A DNA stretch of 64,000 bases, taken from the NCBI GenBank assembly GCA_024305405.1, contig JAKNDB010000107.1, forward strand, positions 2,418,001 to 2,482,000, given 5' to 3'. Positions 12,345 to 26,079 of this stretch are shown piece after piece (the first letter of the stretch is position 1; each line of letters begins with the position of its first letter). The stretch is from Dirofilaria immitis. Taxonomy: Eukaryota; Nematoda; Chromadorea; Rhabditida; Onchocercidae. The notes under the pieces are model-generated. The model worked only from the letters and a program-made list of their open reading frames with translations. It ran no database searches and had not been told where the DNA came from. The translations under genes and the position numbers were made by a program.

Positions 12345-14394
12345 AATGCTATCGTGTTTTGGATATCGCTCGATATGGAAAGTACGACAACAATTGAAAA
12401 TAATAGAAATACAACGCGCAACGCAGATATAATACAGTTTTGTACAAGACCTGTAATCAAATAACTAAGTTGGCGCTTGTCGGAAAAAATAAAAATAGTA
12501 GTTAAACACAAAGAATAGTATCACGATAAAATGGGTAGATACAGGTCGTTTAATAATTGCTTGCCCTTAACACATACCATAAAAAACATCTAAGCAAACA
12601 CATTACGATAAACCTCAAACTAAAAAGTTTTTAATGAGTGACATTTTAAATTAATAATTATCATTAACAATAAAATGGCATCAGCAATATACCGCATGAA
12701 ATATCACCACTGCGTAACTAAATCTTATAAATGTGATCGAATAGAAATCTAGATCACTCCCTTCCTCCCGATCTTTTCTTTTTCTCTCATCATCGATAAC
12801 TAAAAACTATAACATTCAATTTAGTATCAGTTAACAGATGCTAATCTTTTCCTGTCTTCCCAAATTAATTTCAACTGGAAAGAGTCGAAATATTGAAAAA
12901 TCAAAAATCCAAAACAAGAAACAAACAATTTAATCCTTATCATGGCTTTTTATTTCTATGCTTTATATCAACTTTACACACGTCATGTTGGTTACTTATC
13001 AATTAACCAGAAGCAATATTTCCGACAAATAGAACGTAAAATCAATCAAGGAGAGACGGGAGAACATAAGAGCAAAGACATATTATAAATCGCCAAAAAA
13101 ATCAAGTAATAGAAAAAAGATGAGAAACATAATCATACACACTCACAGACATAGATCAAATAACTATCGTAAGAAGGAATGAAAAGTTCACGCAGTCTAA
13201 TGCAATTTGGATATGTGCCAAAAAAAGAAAAAATCTGACGCGGATTAAAAAACTATGTCATAATAATTAAACTGAATGTAAACTTGTAATGATGATTTAA
13301 GAACACTATGCTTTGTCAGAAATTGGTAGAAAGGAACACAAATCAATATCAAATTGAACAATATTAATTTGCAAATATTTCAAATATGAATGGTAAATAC
13401 GTTGGCTTAATATGCAATTACTCTCCACCTGTGTCTCTAATACCCAATGAAAGGTGGATAAGTTGAAGCTTTTATCAAACATTGCAAATGATCATATTTT
13501 TAAATCGAAGCAATAAGATAAAAAGAAATTAGTTGAGTATACTTGACAGCATATAGCAAATATATTCGTAGTAATCTGGATTTTCCAATAACTAGCACTC
13601 ATTAAGCAAAGCTACTTTTCTCAATCTCTACTAAATTCTCTCCTTACCGCGAATAAAAACCCTAGATACAAAAGAAACATTCATTAAGTATTTGAAAAAG
13701 GAAGCGAAACAAAACGAATACAATTACTCTAGAATTCGTACTCAAAACATCTTTTATTAATCAAATTTTAGTCAGAAAAGCGATAACTGGATTTGCACTC
13801 TTACAATCATCACGGATAATTCTACTGATCCAAAATAGGCATCGCTATATCCTAAACATTCTGATCGAAAACATCAGATTTTGTTAAGTCTCGAATTTAG
13901 AAGACAATTCCAAAAAGAGTAACATCTAAATACTAAAGCACTGTACTAGCACTATTGCAGATAAAATCTTATAGAGAAAAGCACATAACAATAATAGTAA
14001 TTGAATTTAAGAAAGTGAAATAAGAGCATAGATATTATTAATTCAATTTTGAAGAATCTATTAAAATTAAAAAAAAATGTGTTTTTTCCCAATATGAGAA
14101 TGTAATATTCTTCCCAATATAAGAATGAAGAGGAAATAATTATCTTGATTTATCCGATGAAATAATTTAGTACAGTTAGTATGAAGTGTGTTGAAATCGT
14201 AAAAGAGGGAATGAATTTCATTTCATTTCAAATAACTCTGCCAGCAAGCAAAAAGCTGGAAGAGAGAGGAAAAAGCACAAATTCCAACCAAAATTGCATC
14301 ATTTAAGCGAACAAATCGTCCCAACCTTCCCATCCATCCATACATCCTACCTTATACTAATGCAATAATAGAAGTAGTGGGATTAAGAAAGAGA

Positions 14395-14737
14395 GTAGCA
14401 TTATAGCATTGTAGCATTGAAACATAGTAGCATTGCAGCTCAGTAGCGTTGCAGTATGGTAGCACTGTAGCAGTGTAACACTGTAGCATAATAGTATAGT
14501 AGCATAGTGGCATAATAATACGATGGCATGATAGCATGATAGCATGATAGCATAATAGTACAGTAGCATAGTAGCATATTAGCATATTAGCGTATTAGCA
14601 TGGCATTGTAGCATTGTAGCATTGTAGCGTAATAGCGTAGTAGCATCATAGCATCATAGCATCATAGCATCGTAGCATAGTAGCATCATAGCATCGTAGC
14701 ATAGTAGCATCATAGCATCGTAGCATAGTAGCATTGT
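14395..14737. repeat. TAGCAT-type degenerate minisatellite
   Basis: Over 40 degenerate units of 5-9 bases built on TAGCAT/TAGCATTG, with a locally higher-order 21-base unit (CATCATAGCATCGTAGCATAG) repeated near 14640-14720. Minus-strand open frames over it (rich in C, Y, M, L) are repeat artefacts. Confidence 0.9.
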
Positions 14738-14770
14738 AGGTAGGTAGGTAGATCGATCGATCGATCGATC
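14738..14770. repeat. GGTA tract followed by GATC tetranucleotides
   Basis: Three GGTA units run into five GATC units. GATC tetranucleotide runs recur near 26921 and 43098. Confidence 0.9.
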
Positions 14771-15520
14771 ACAATACTTCACATGTTAAACAATATACAT
14801 TTCCTTTGATAAAATAATACTCCTCTTCCAACATTTTCAGCATCAAAATGAAAGCCAGACGAGGTTCGATCGATTCAACCATTCATTACAACCGCTATAG
14901 TACAAATGAAGAAATAGACAGACAGACACATAGACACGATATATACATACAGATGAATATGCGTATAGGCAACTATTAGTAACAGAAAGGAATGCAGGCA
15001 TGCACATGCCTACCACGTATACTCCCGAATACTATCAACACAGCAAATACGGGATTTAGCATACTGTCGGAAATCCTTGATGGATATCTCGATTAATATG
15101 CATAGATGGGAAGATGAAATTGGCGAATCACGATAATGATGAATAGGTAAAATGTAGCTTAATGAGTGAATAATAATCATCGAGATGTTATAAATAATCA
15201 TAGAGACATATGAAGGATGGAACGATTTGAAATACGACATGAACTTGTTGGAAATGATCAAAAACACTACTGAATAGAGAGGGAAGGGAAAAAGGAAAGG
15301 AGAGACTTAATCGTTAACCATCCCGTCCTGTCGATAACAGCTGCTCCTACTAGTACTACTATTACTTGCTACTACTACTACTACTGCTACTACCACCACT
15401 TCTACAATTCATTCCATTATTATTACTATGCTACTACTGCTGCTATGGAGAGAAAGTGTCTGAAACAGGAATGCGTAAATTTCAAGTATGGGAAGCATAA
15501 GATGTAGATAAGTATCCAGT

Positions 15521-15597
15521 ATGGGTAGGATGGAGTAGGGTAGGATTGAGTAGGGTAGGGTAGGGTAAGACAGGGTAGGACAAGTTAGGGCAAGATT
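15521..15597. repeat. GGGTAG-rich degenerate array
   Basis: At least eight degenerate GGGTA/GGTAG units, strongly G-rich on the plus strand. Unit and context differ from the nematode telomere TTAGGC, so I do not call it telomeric. Confidence 0.8.
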
Positions 15598-15719
15598 AGA
15601 TCTCGAATTGGCATGGCAAATGCCCAAGTAAAAAAATGGAGGCGAAGAGAGAGGAAGAAGCAGCAGAAATTCTTGGCAATAATAATATGGAAAACTATTA
15701 TGCCATATAATACTCTCCT

Positions 15720-15920
15720 TACACACCCCGCCCCCGCCCTCCCACATCGTTGGCGCGCGCCATCTGATAAGACCACCCACTCAGGCCTCGGAATAGAATC
15801 GATAGATAAAATGGGTAGGAGAGCGAGTTAGTCGGCGAGACACCCTCCCATCACTGCCTCCCCTGCGTCTCTAAATGTCGCAAGACGTAGCAACATGGCG
15901 TGACATCAGACTATATGGTT
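15720..15920. promoter_or_regulatory. GC-rich island, candidate distal promoter region of pum
   Basis: This is the least AT-rich stretch in the spacer. It holds a GC-box-like run (CCCCGCCCCCGCCCTCCC, about 15727-15743) and a perfect 12-base palindrome TGGCGCGCGCCA at 15751-15762, next to an ATCTGATAA element. It lies about 3.4 kb upstream of the pum start codon. Promoter function is inferred from composition only. Confidence 0.35.
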
Positions 15921-16799
15921 GGCGAAATCCTCGTGATTCCTCTTCGTTTTAGGACTAATACCGACAATTGCTCTGAAACATTCCCTGTCTTTTGCAGCAC
16001 TCTAATCCTATGTACAAGCACGCAAATGCGTGATATTAATTTAAGATGAGGGAATTATATGATAAGTTCCATATCATTGGATAAATGATAAGGTACGCAG
16101 TATTACGAAAATGAAAAAATACGACAAATAATGTCAGAAATTCCTAATCCAATCAAAGAGTACATAGGCTTTACTAATTAAAATTAATAATACAACTATA
16201 TTTGATATATAGTCTTATCAATATTAGGCAAATTAACGGTGATAACTATTGAGGCTACACTGAATAAACAAATAAAGAAATATAAAGTGAATTTTACGGT
16301 AGCAAAATAAATCCAACTAATTGAGCAATATCACTAACTAATTCTATAAAAAAGCTTCATTTACTTTAGCCAACGTATCTATTATTAATAGCAGAGGTAC
16401 ATTTATATCTACCATTAGCGTGTACCCACGTACACGTCCCATTTTACACGACTAATATGCACCTATCCACTACCCCATCAACAGCGAAGCATTTCCCACA
16501 AAGATCACAGTTCGGAGTTGAAAAAAGTTGGCCACATGCCCATTCCATTTTAGATGCTATCATTGTTCCGACCAAATTTGCTATTGGCATATAATCTCGC
16601 TGAGATACATTGCATCATTCTACTGTCCTCACAATGATATTTTTATAAATTTCTCAAAGCTTGTCTGTTCTTATTTTATGCCTACCACCGATTCTCATGT
16701 TATTATATGTAGTCATGACCGTTGTCATGAACTCTTTCAAGAATCATAAGTAGTGGAATAGATTAGCCGAGCATAATTAACCTATCAGCCTATTAGTGC

Positions 16800-19700
16800 G
16801 ACGTATCTTCTATTAATTGCTATTTATTAAATTATCTAAAATTAATCAATTCTATTTGATTAATCCCCTAATTGGATTGTTAATGTTGTAATTTTGTTTT
16901 AGTTAATTAATTTATCAATATTAAACTTTCTTAACTTATCTAATCGTTTCAGCGGATTCCTTTCATTTTGTTTTATTGAATTCTCATCAATACATGCCTA
17001 AAACGAAAATTAGAATATATGAAGATTAGATAATTTGTTTATTAAAATATTTTCTAAAAATTGACGAGAAATTTTAATTAATTCATTTTTTAAAGCTGTC
17101 ATATATAACTGATCATATCATTTGCTTCTAATAATAATACCACTGTGATAATGATTTTTATTATTTAATCATATTTGGGTTCGTCTATTTTGTTTTATTT
17201 TTCATTTAATTCTCGAACTTTTATAATATCGTGTGTAAAAGTGTAAAAGTGGTCTTGATGATAAACTTATTCATTTTAACAGGTATTGAAAAGGGAAGAG
17301 TAATAATAATAATAATAATGAATAGATAAGAATATCCAAAAATAAGAGCTGGTTGTTTTGCTTCAAAATTCATTTAGTTTATGTTAATTATCATATCATA
17401 CCTATCAGTTTTTATTTCATTATCGATTAGATCTCAATAAATTTCTGCATCTATTACCGAACAAAAAAACTGCTTTTGTTTGAATTTTTCGAGCAAATTT
17501 TTCACGATTTAGTTAGCAAAAGTTTTTATAAGCTAAATTTGTATATAATTTTTATATGAATCTTTTTTAAATGTAAATATGATAAAAACTATGCTGAATG
17601 ATTTATTGATAATTTATGATATCTATGATATTGATTGTTTCAATCTCAAGAATATGTTGTATTGATTGCTAATATAACTGTTATATTGTGATTAATGCGT
17701 ATTTAAGCAAAAAAAATCATCCAATTAACTAATATTCCTCACTTTTGCATTTTCTATCTTATCATTTTTCAATTGCAAAAAAGATAGCTAACAATATCAC
17801 ATATATTGTTTATATTTCGAGATTAACTATCTTTTAATTGATAAATAAGATCAATTTTGAAAATAACTTTCAAAATTTATAATTATGATCATCAATCATG
17901 TAATCAGTATGATGATCAATATATCATCGAATAATCAATATATGATAAATAAAAAAAGAAATCCAATATTAATCATTTCTCGTATCGTATTATTTTTTAA
18001 TGTTTTGAACAATTTAAAATTATCTAAAAAATATTGATATCAATTCAATTTAACTTATACTTATTAAAGAATATTATAAATGATAGTTCTATTGATATTA
18101 TCATGAATATTATCAGTTTATAATATTCATGTAATTACTATAAAATTATTTGCTAACATTTTCTATTATTAATAATAATTGTAAACAAAATACAACATTG
18201 ATGAATATTGTTTACACGAATATAATAAACAAATCAATTTAAAAAGAAAAGAAAAGAAACATTGCAAATGATTCATTTATTCACTAACTATGACGAATAA
18301 GTGCAATTAACATTTTATTACTAAATTCATAAATTCTTCAATGATAGATCGAATGATTCATTAATACCAACAAAATAATAACATTTAACAGTTCTATACC
18401 GTTAAGTGAAATAAAATTTTTATCAAATATATACTGATAAAAAAACGATACACTGATAAGAAAGATAAGAAAGAATGGTTTTATATGAAAGAGAAGCATC
18501 GAATCATTTTTCTTTTATCATCATAAAAAAAGAATCGTGTTAAAAAGATTATTTAAAGTTTGTTAAATAGTAATCTGTAACTGACAAATTATAATTTTAA
18601 TTTAATGTTGCATGCAATAAAACGATTGGATATAATGATTTATAATAATAATGATAAATATGAATTTACTTTTTGAATGAATTATTTTAAAATAATACGA
18701 ATCAATGCTTCTCTTAATTTATTATTGATGTATTAGGAAAAAATTTCTATATTTTAAGAGAGTAATAAAGAAATATAAAAATTATTGATAAATGATAAAA
18801 CTTATAAAAAGAGTTGATTAATATCATAAAATGATATTAATCAATAATTATAAAACAATATTTATAATATTGATGCTTGGAAACAATAAGCAGATATGAT
18901 AAATGTATCATTAAGAGATTAATTAAAAAAGAAAGCAAAGATTGATAATTTTCAGTTTTGAAAATCTTCAACAAAATTCTATAATAACAAAAAGTATGAA
19001 AGAAATGAAATAATTTATTGAAAAACTCGAGGATATTGTCGAGAAATAAATGTGGTAATATTATAGGACTGAATGTTCTCAAAAATATTGAAAAATGAAA
19101 TTTTAATTATGAAAGGAAAAATGTATGAGAGGAAATAGCTTATCAGTAACTAGTGATATTAATGAAATGTTTGAATTAAAAAATGATAAAAATTTATGAA
19201 ATTTATCATTATTAACGATTTGATAACAATTAAATATAAGAAGATCTAATTAAAGAATAAATAATAATATATGAAATTTATAGAAAAGAATATTAAAATA
19301 ATAAGACTATAATTAATCAATATCTATAAATGATAATTTATAGATATTAATTAACAAATATTTAAAATTTACAATAAACTGAAGAATAAATATTATATTA
19401 AGAAATTAAAGAAATAAATTATAAGCTTCTTTTCCTCTACTATAAATATTAATGATTCATGTTAAAGGTATTCACATAACAATAAAATTAATCATATTCA
19501 ATTAACAATAATTGAAGAAATCTCCGAATGTTAGACATTACTAATCATCAACAATAGTGTAATAAAACTTTTCAACAAATTGTTCAATGAAAAAAACGAA
19601 TAGAAAAAAAAATTTTTGTTTATTTTTCAATCAAAATAATTTGATTGAAAAACTGAATAAATTAAGCAGTGATTCAAATGGATTATCACTGTTAAATTTG

Positions 19701-22700
19701 ATAAAAGAGCGTGGGAAATTTAAGCGAAAATATTAACAAAATATAGAAAATGACGAAAAATTGTTGATGATTTGAATTTAGCGTAAAAAAAATCAAAAAC
19801 TTCAGGACAGAAATTAAAATCAAAAAAGAAATTGAAAAATATAATTTGATGCAATATAATCATATATCATTCATAAATCAGAATTCGAGAATTTTTATCA
19901 TCTTCAATGATTCGACTTAAATAATAATTTAATTAAAGAAAATTTTAGAATTGTGAAGAAATATATATGTATGAAATAATTAGAATGGAATGGAGTACGA
20001 TTGATCTAAAATGATCAACATTTTATGCGTATTAATATTTATGATGATAAAGGAATGATAAGAGTCAAATTGAAATGATTTCTTAGAAAAGAAAATGAAA
20101 GGAAAAGAAGTGAAAAGAATCCATAGATTGAATTTTGAAACAAAATTTTTATGAATGAGTGAATCAGACAATGGATGATAAAATAAGTTTTACAACAATT
20201 TAAAGAAAATGTTGAATGAATGAATTGATGAATATAGCAAAAGTTAGCTTATCAGCTCTTAACAAATTGAAAATTGCTTCTTAAACATTTTTGAACAAAT
20301 TTTAAATATCATATTAGTTTAGAGTCAATCATTTGTAAAAGAATGAAAGAAGAAGTGCTACAACGAATGTATTATACGATTAACATATGTTAACTCATCG
20401 AGAAACTATGATTAGATAAATGATACAAATTCCATTCCAACTTAACAGAGTTGAATAGAGCATTAAGAAGATAAAGAAGGATCTTTGATATCTTTTCAAA
20501 TTTACGATTCATTCATTCTTTAATATTACGAAATATATGAAAATAAATAAATAAATAAATAAATATATATATATAATAAATAATATAATAATTTATTCAA
20601 ATATTATGCTTAATAAATTTAATATTAAAAGAAATTAAACGTAAAATATTTTCAACGTGTTCCTTCACGTCTATCATTATCGTAGATAATAATGATTATT
20701 TTGTTTATAAATTTAGCAATATATATCTTATCATATGAATTAATTCGATATATATATATATATAAAACGAATAAAAAAATATACTTAAAAAAATAAATAA
20801 ATTATTTACTATGAATTTTAATTAAAAATTTCAATAGAATAAATGAAATCTCTATCTCTATATCATGCAAAATTGAGTGATAGAAAAAATTTTTAAAAAT
20901 TTCCAAATACTGCAACCTAAGTTTATTTTTATCTATTTATCAAGCAAAAGTTTTTATAATCTATAAGCTGATTTCTTTTATTATTTTTAATTTAATTTTA
21001 TAATATCAAAAATGACATGAGACAAAATATCAACATCTAATTTTTATTTAACAATCTAAAATAATCGATATATATATATATAATTATTTTATGAATAATT
21101 TTAAATCAATATCAAAAATGAATTAAATGAATTTTTTTCGGTAAAGAGTAGAATTAATATTCGATAAAATTAATTATTATTGCTATTGCAATAAAATTAT
21201 CAAATCCTCATCATCATCATTATTATTATTATTATTTATTATTATTACTACTACTATTATTACTATTAGCATTATTATGCTTATTTTTATCTTTTTCAAA
21301 TAATGCAAGAATGAAAAGAATTTAATGCATTAATGATTTTAGTTATAAATATAAATTGATAAGAAATGATAATTATGATAATTGGAATTAATAATAAATG
21401 TTATTAATAAAAATGTAATATTTGTCAGAACAACATTTATCATTATTGGAAGAAAAAAGTCAAAAAATTTTCAAAATTTATGCATACGAAATAAACAATT
21501 ATTTACATTTTGATAAGCGAGAAATTATCAATTTTAATATATAATAATAGAAATTATTTTTTTAGTTTAAAAATAGTAAAAGTGAATTGATTAATTTAAA
21601 ATTTATTATTGCTATATTATGGCAATAGTAAATTAATAAAATAATCACATAAGAATGGACAAAATATTATAATATTAATTTAATCTATCAAACTTATATT
21701 TGTTATCGAAAATGGATTACAAATATAAACTATAATAACTACTTAATAGTTATATTGAATTAAGTTATCAGTGAATCTGTTGAAAACAATGTAATTAATT
21801 AAGGAACAAAGTTCATTGATATATGATTAGATAAAAGAGTCAATGACATTATTATTTGATAAAATAATTTGTATTAAATATAAAATCGCATCACTGTGAT
21901 TTCTCATGAAATTTGTTTAATGAAATGATGAATGGTGGATAAATGGACGGAATAAAATGAGATAATGATAATGAGATAATAATGAAGTGATGAGAGATAT
22001 TACTGATAAGTTGAAATGGTAACAAGCATTCAGCAATAAAGGATGTAATTTGATTAATTAAATTATTCAAATTATGATATCTATTCTTTATCATTGATTA
22101 TTTATCTGTTCAAAACACTGCCATTTATATTTAGGATATCAGCAAATAACGGCCAGTCTAAAAATTAATATAGATTCATTCATGGATTCAAATTAAAAGT
22201 GCAAAAAAACTGCAATCATTCATATCAAATTATAATCATTATTGCATATCTGTAAATAGTTTAGTATTAAAGTATTTCGAGATAACGATAGATCTACTGA
22301 TATATTTCCCAGTATAAAAATGATTGAATGAATGATAATCTGATATCTTTTATTTTATCTTCTAACGTATCGTTGTCCATTTATTAAATTAAATTTCATT
22401 TCTATGATAAAATTTGTATTTTATTAAAATGTACAACATAATTGCTTCCTAATTTTCTTTATTTCAATTGTAATTATTTTAAAATAAAAAAAAATGAATT
22501 TAATAATAAGTTACCTTAAATGAAATGAAATTTTTTATCATAAATGTTAAGAAAATGAATAATTCTTACGATACGATACGACATATTTTTAAGCTTCGAA
22601 ATTTATCGCATTCCCAGAAAATAACACATGTAATTTAATTTAGTAATCTTATTAATTATGGAATGATAAAATGATAAAGGATGAAGTGATATAGAATTCA

Positions 22701-24740
22701 TTTTTTAATGCTTATCTTTTATCATTTATGATAATTCAATTTAAATTATCAGATGCTTAAACATGTAAATAAAAAAATAATTATTATAAAACTGTCCCTT
22801 ATCATTTCGATCATTTTACCCTGAACATTATTATTCAAGGTATCAAAAGATTAGGAATTAAGCTTATATTTTATCATTAATAAAATTAAAAAGTATCAAA
22901 ATTTGAAATATAATGATAATTTTTCCAAAGTTTGTTTTGGAATAAATATTTCCGATATAATATGTTTACAGCAAGCAATTCAATTGAATAATATGAGCTT
23001 TATTATTTACAATCTGATATGAATGATATGATTTCAATGTCAATGATAAGTGTAATCAGCATGAATTATTTTATTGACCTGTAAAGTTAAAAATATTACG
23101 TTTTCTATTCCATAATTTCTTAAGTTTCAAAAGTCGAATATTGTGATATGTCATGGATAACAACTTCAAATATCATGTATTATCAATTTCACATAATTTA
23201 AGATATTATAGCAATAGCAAAATTTTGCTTACAACAATCGTCATAGTATTAAAAGCAGATTCAATTTCAAGACTGATAAATGATTAATAACTAATAGTAA
23301 TATTGCATTTCTGTGATCGCTAATGATAGAATTAATATGATTCAATATATTTGCTGTTGAATTAAATGAAATTAAAATGTTATAATTATTCAATTAACTT
23401 ATTGATTGAATCAGTAAGATCAAATTAATAGAATTGATCAATAATGCAATGATATCATAGCATTGATTTTTTAAAATTAGCTTAATGTTAAGCCATTTTA
23501 CAAAAAAATTAATTTATATATTCATATCATTTTGAATTTAGTAGTTAAACATTTTATATACATTGTTAATTTATCATTTCCTATCAGTAAATTGCAGTTT
23601 CCTATATTAATTAGACGATAGTTGATGAGTAGTAGTAGTACATTTCCATTGTTCACTTGATGACATATCAAATTGGGATTTAAAAAGATCGATCGATTTG
23701 AACAGTTGTACGAACATCACCGATTCATTTATTTTCAACTCACACAAACCACCACTACCAACAAATTCAGCTCAGTTAGTTTTACTCCCTGTAATCATCT
23801 CGTTGTTTACAGGTTTTTTTTTTTTTGAATTTTGATCAATCAATTCTATTAGATTTGTTAGTTCATTTAATAATAAATCAATTTTATATGCAATAAATAA
23901 TCGATCATTTATTCTATAAATCTTTTATCATTTCTATAATAAATTGATAACAATTGATAAAATTTTAACAAACATTAAAAATAATTTTTAGTTTAAATTA
24001 TTAAGACAATGTTAATAGATGATTGTTTATTTATTTTAATGAATGATTATTTATTTATTTTTTTATTTCAATAGATGATTGTTTATTTATTTTTTTTTAT
24101 TTAACATATATTTGATAATTGCCTATGTTTCTTAATATCTTATAAAATTGTAATTTTTATTATAATTTTATCAAAAATAAACAATAAATGAATTAATACA
24201 ATGTTAAATAATCCTATTTTATTGTTTCGATAATCGTTATGAAATAAAAGTGGATATTTTAAAAAAAAAAAATTCTGAAATAATCGAATGAAATAGGACA
24301 TCATTATCATATAAATAGGAATAGGAATTAATCCTGAACAATAATAAAAAACAGCAAACAAAGAATTTTCAAATAATATTTCAAATGCAATCTAATATAT
24401 GATAAGCTATTGATTATATCGATTGTTATTTTTAACAATGATAATTAATCATTTACATATTAATAGTTTACTATCAATGATACAAATTTTATTCCTTACA
24501 TCAAATAGTAGAAATTCACAATTATGCGCCATATCATATTCTCGTTTTCATTTCCCATTATATTAATCTCTCTTAATCATTTTATTTCATTTCATCATCT
24601 TTTACTTTATTTCCTATTCTTACTTACCTTATTTTATTATTCAACATAATTATGCTGCTGTATTTACAATTATGTAAAATTTATATTTCGATACTGTATA
24701 ATATTATGCACAGTATTCATATTTATTTTCAACCGGTATC
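16800..24740. other. Very AT-rich spacer crowded with TGATAA/TTATCA
   Basis: No gene recognised. From about 16.8 kb the sequence becomes much more AT-rich and TGATAA or its complement becomes very common: about 17 in 18061-19340 and about 11 in 22321-22920 by eye count. It also contains AT runs (20556-20576, 20748-20764, 21068-21080) and an ATT/ATC trinucleotide tract at about 21206-21280. Confidence 0.6.
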
Positions 24741-24785
24741 ATGTTCTTTAGTATCCGCAACTATCATATCGTACTATATGTTATT

Positions 24786-25175
24786 GTCCGCAACCGACAT
24801 CACACTACTGTAACAGGCATAAAATGTTACTGTCGGTATCATACTATATTACTCTCCGCAACCGGCATCACATTACTGCAACAGGCATCTATGTTACAGT
24901 CCGCAATCAGTATCATACTATGTTACTGTCCGCAACCGACATCACACTACTGTAACAGGCATAAAATGTTACTGTCCGCAACCGGCATCACATTACTGCA
25001 ACAGGCATCTATGTTACAGTCCGCAATCAATATCATACTATGTTACTGTCCGCAACCGACATCACACTACTGTAACAGGCATAAAATGTTACTGTCCACA
25101 ACTGGCATCATATGTTACTGTCCGAAACCGGCATTATACTACTGTAACAGGCATCATATTGTGTTACTGTCGGCG
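24786..25175. repeat. 120-bp higher-order tandem repeat
   Basis: Nearly identical segments are offset by exactly 120 bases (for example CGCAACCGAC at 24931 and 25051). Each 120-bp unit consists of three related subunits of about 45, 29 and 46 bases that start CCGCAA and end TTACTGT or TTACAGT. A shortened, rearranged copy lies at the left end and diverged units at the right. The 174-codon plus-strand frame across it exists because 120 is divisible by three; it has no recognisable domain. Confidence 0.9.
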
Positions 25176-25283
25176 GAAAGCGTACATATGTTCGCAACTA
25201 GTTACTGGCTATGTCGTACTTCTCATCATTTATCGAAATATTTGTTGAAAATTTTGAAGAATTAAATGCAATAAATGATTATG

Positions 25284-25362
25284 GAAAGGGAGGGAGAGAG
25301 AGAAAGAGAAAGAGAGAGAGGAAGAGAAAGAGAGGAAGAGAGGGAAAAAAAGAAAGAAAAAA
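25284..25362. repeat. GA-rich purine tract
   Basis: Low-complexity GAGA/GAAA run on the plus strand. Arginine/lysine/glutamate-rich open frames over it are artefacts. Confidence 0.85.
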
Positions 25363-25508
25363 GGAATTTAACAAACTGTATTGCGCTCAAAAATTTGATA
25401 TACAAATGGGATGGATGGGAGTATGAAGATCGTAAAGAGGATGTGATGAGAAAACTTGTTCTTCAGTTCATTTTTTAAAAGTGGAATGAATATCCGATAC
25501 TAGCTAGC

Positions 25509-25563
25509 TGTGACGTAATATGACGTGACGTGACGTGACGCATAATGTAACATGACATGACGT
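25509..25563. repeat. TGACG pentamer cluster
   Basis: About seven TGACG or TGACA units in 55 bases, including four consecutive TGACG. The unit contains the CRE/ATF half-site TGACG; several overlap as TGACGT. This may be simple-repeat expansion or a binding cluster. Confidence 0.75.
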
Positions 25564-25652
25564 ATTTTAATCTCACGCTATAACTTTTCCAACTTTCCAA
25601 GCTTATTTTATCCATCTAAACTTTTCATTTTTGTTTATTTCCATTTTATTCA

Positions 25653-25880
25653 TATATATATATATATATATGTTTATACATATGTGTACCACGAGATCTC
25701 GATAGAGTTCATGCGTGTATATATGCGTCTGTATATCTGTCTGGCTGTCTGTCTGTCTGTCAAAAGTGCACTACGCCTTGCATGTATATGCGTTGTGTGT
25801 GTGTGTATGTGTGTGTGTGTGTATGTGTGTTTATGTGTGTATGTGTGTGTGCGTGTGTGCGTGTGTATGTGTGCATGTCT
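25653..25880. repeat. AT, CTGT and GT microsatellites
   Basis: (TA)n at about 25653-25671, a CTGTCTGT run at about 25738-25760 and an interrupted GT/GTAT run at 25793-25880. Open frames rich in V, C and T/H across them are artefacts. Confidence 0.9.
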
Positions 25881-25950
25881 CAGTTTGCAGTTGTTTTCTT
25901 GATTTGATTTGAAATTTATTGTCTCCAAACATCCGTCTCATCGGTCTTTG

Positions 25951-26067
25951 ATGATGATAGCAGTAAGAGCAGAGGGCAGCGCAGAAGCGTCAACAGAAGC
26001 AGAAACAGCCGATAAAAACTCTAAGCCCCAAGCCATAATGTTAATGACAGACAAAGACGACCACTAG
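25951..26067 (+). other. Small ORF / candidate noncoding first exon in a GC-richer patch
   Basis: A 38-codon frame starting MMIAVRAEGSAEAS and ending at TAG 26065-26067 lies in an unusually non-AT-rich patch about 3.7 kb upstream of the daf-12 start. A donor-like GTAAGA begins at 25963. It could be an alternative 5' exon or promoter patch, or chance. I do not recognise the peptide. Confidence 0.2.
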
Positions 26068-26079
26068 GACCGTGATGAT

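Larger units (their letters stand above)
12345..16800. other. pum upstream region, moderate AT, no recognised gene
   Basis: No coding region recognised on either strand. A possible acceptor at 12451-12453 (minus strand GATTACAG) would leave a 106-base 5'UTR for pum. The stretch also holds the GTAGCAT array, the GGGTAG array and the GC-rich island described separately. TGATAA/TTATCA is rare here, about one in 13021-14040 by eye count. Confidence 0.5.

Noticed and set aside
14860..14885. tRNA T-arm-like GGTTCGATCGATTCAACC
   Set aside because: No acceptor stem, anticodon arm or D-arm could be built around it.
15521..15597. Internal telomere repeat
   Set aside because: The unit is GGGTA/GGTAG, not the nematode TTAGGC, and lies between genes in degenerate form.
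24741..25265. 174-codon open frame on the plus strand
   Set aside because: Open only because the tandem unit (120 bp) is a multiple of three; no recognisable protein features.
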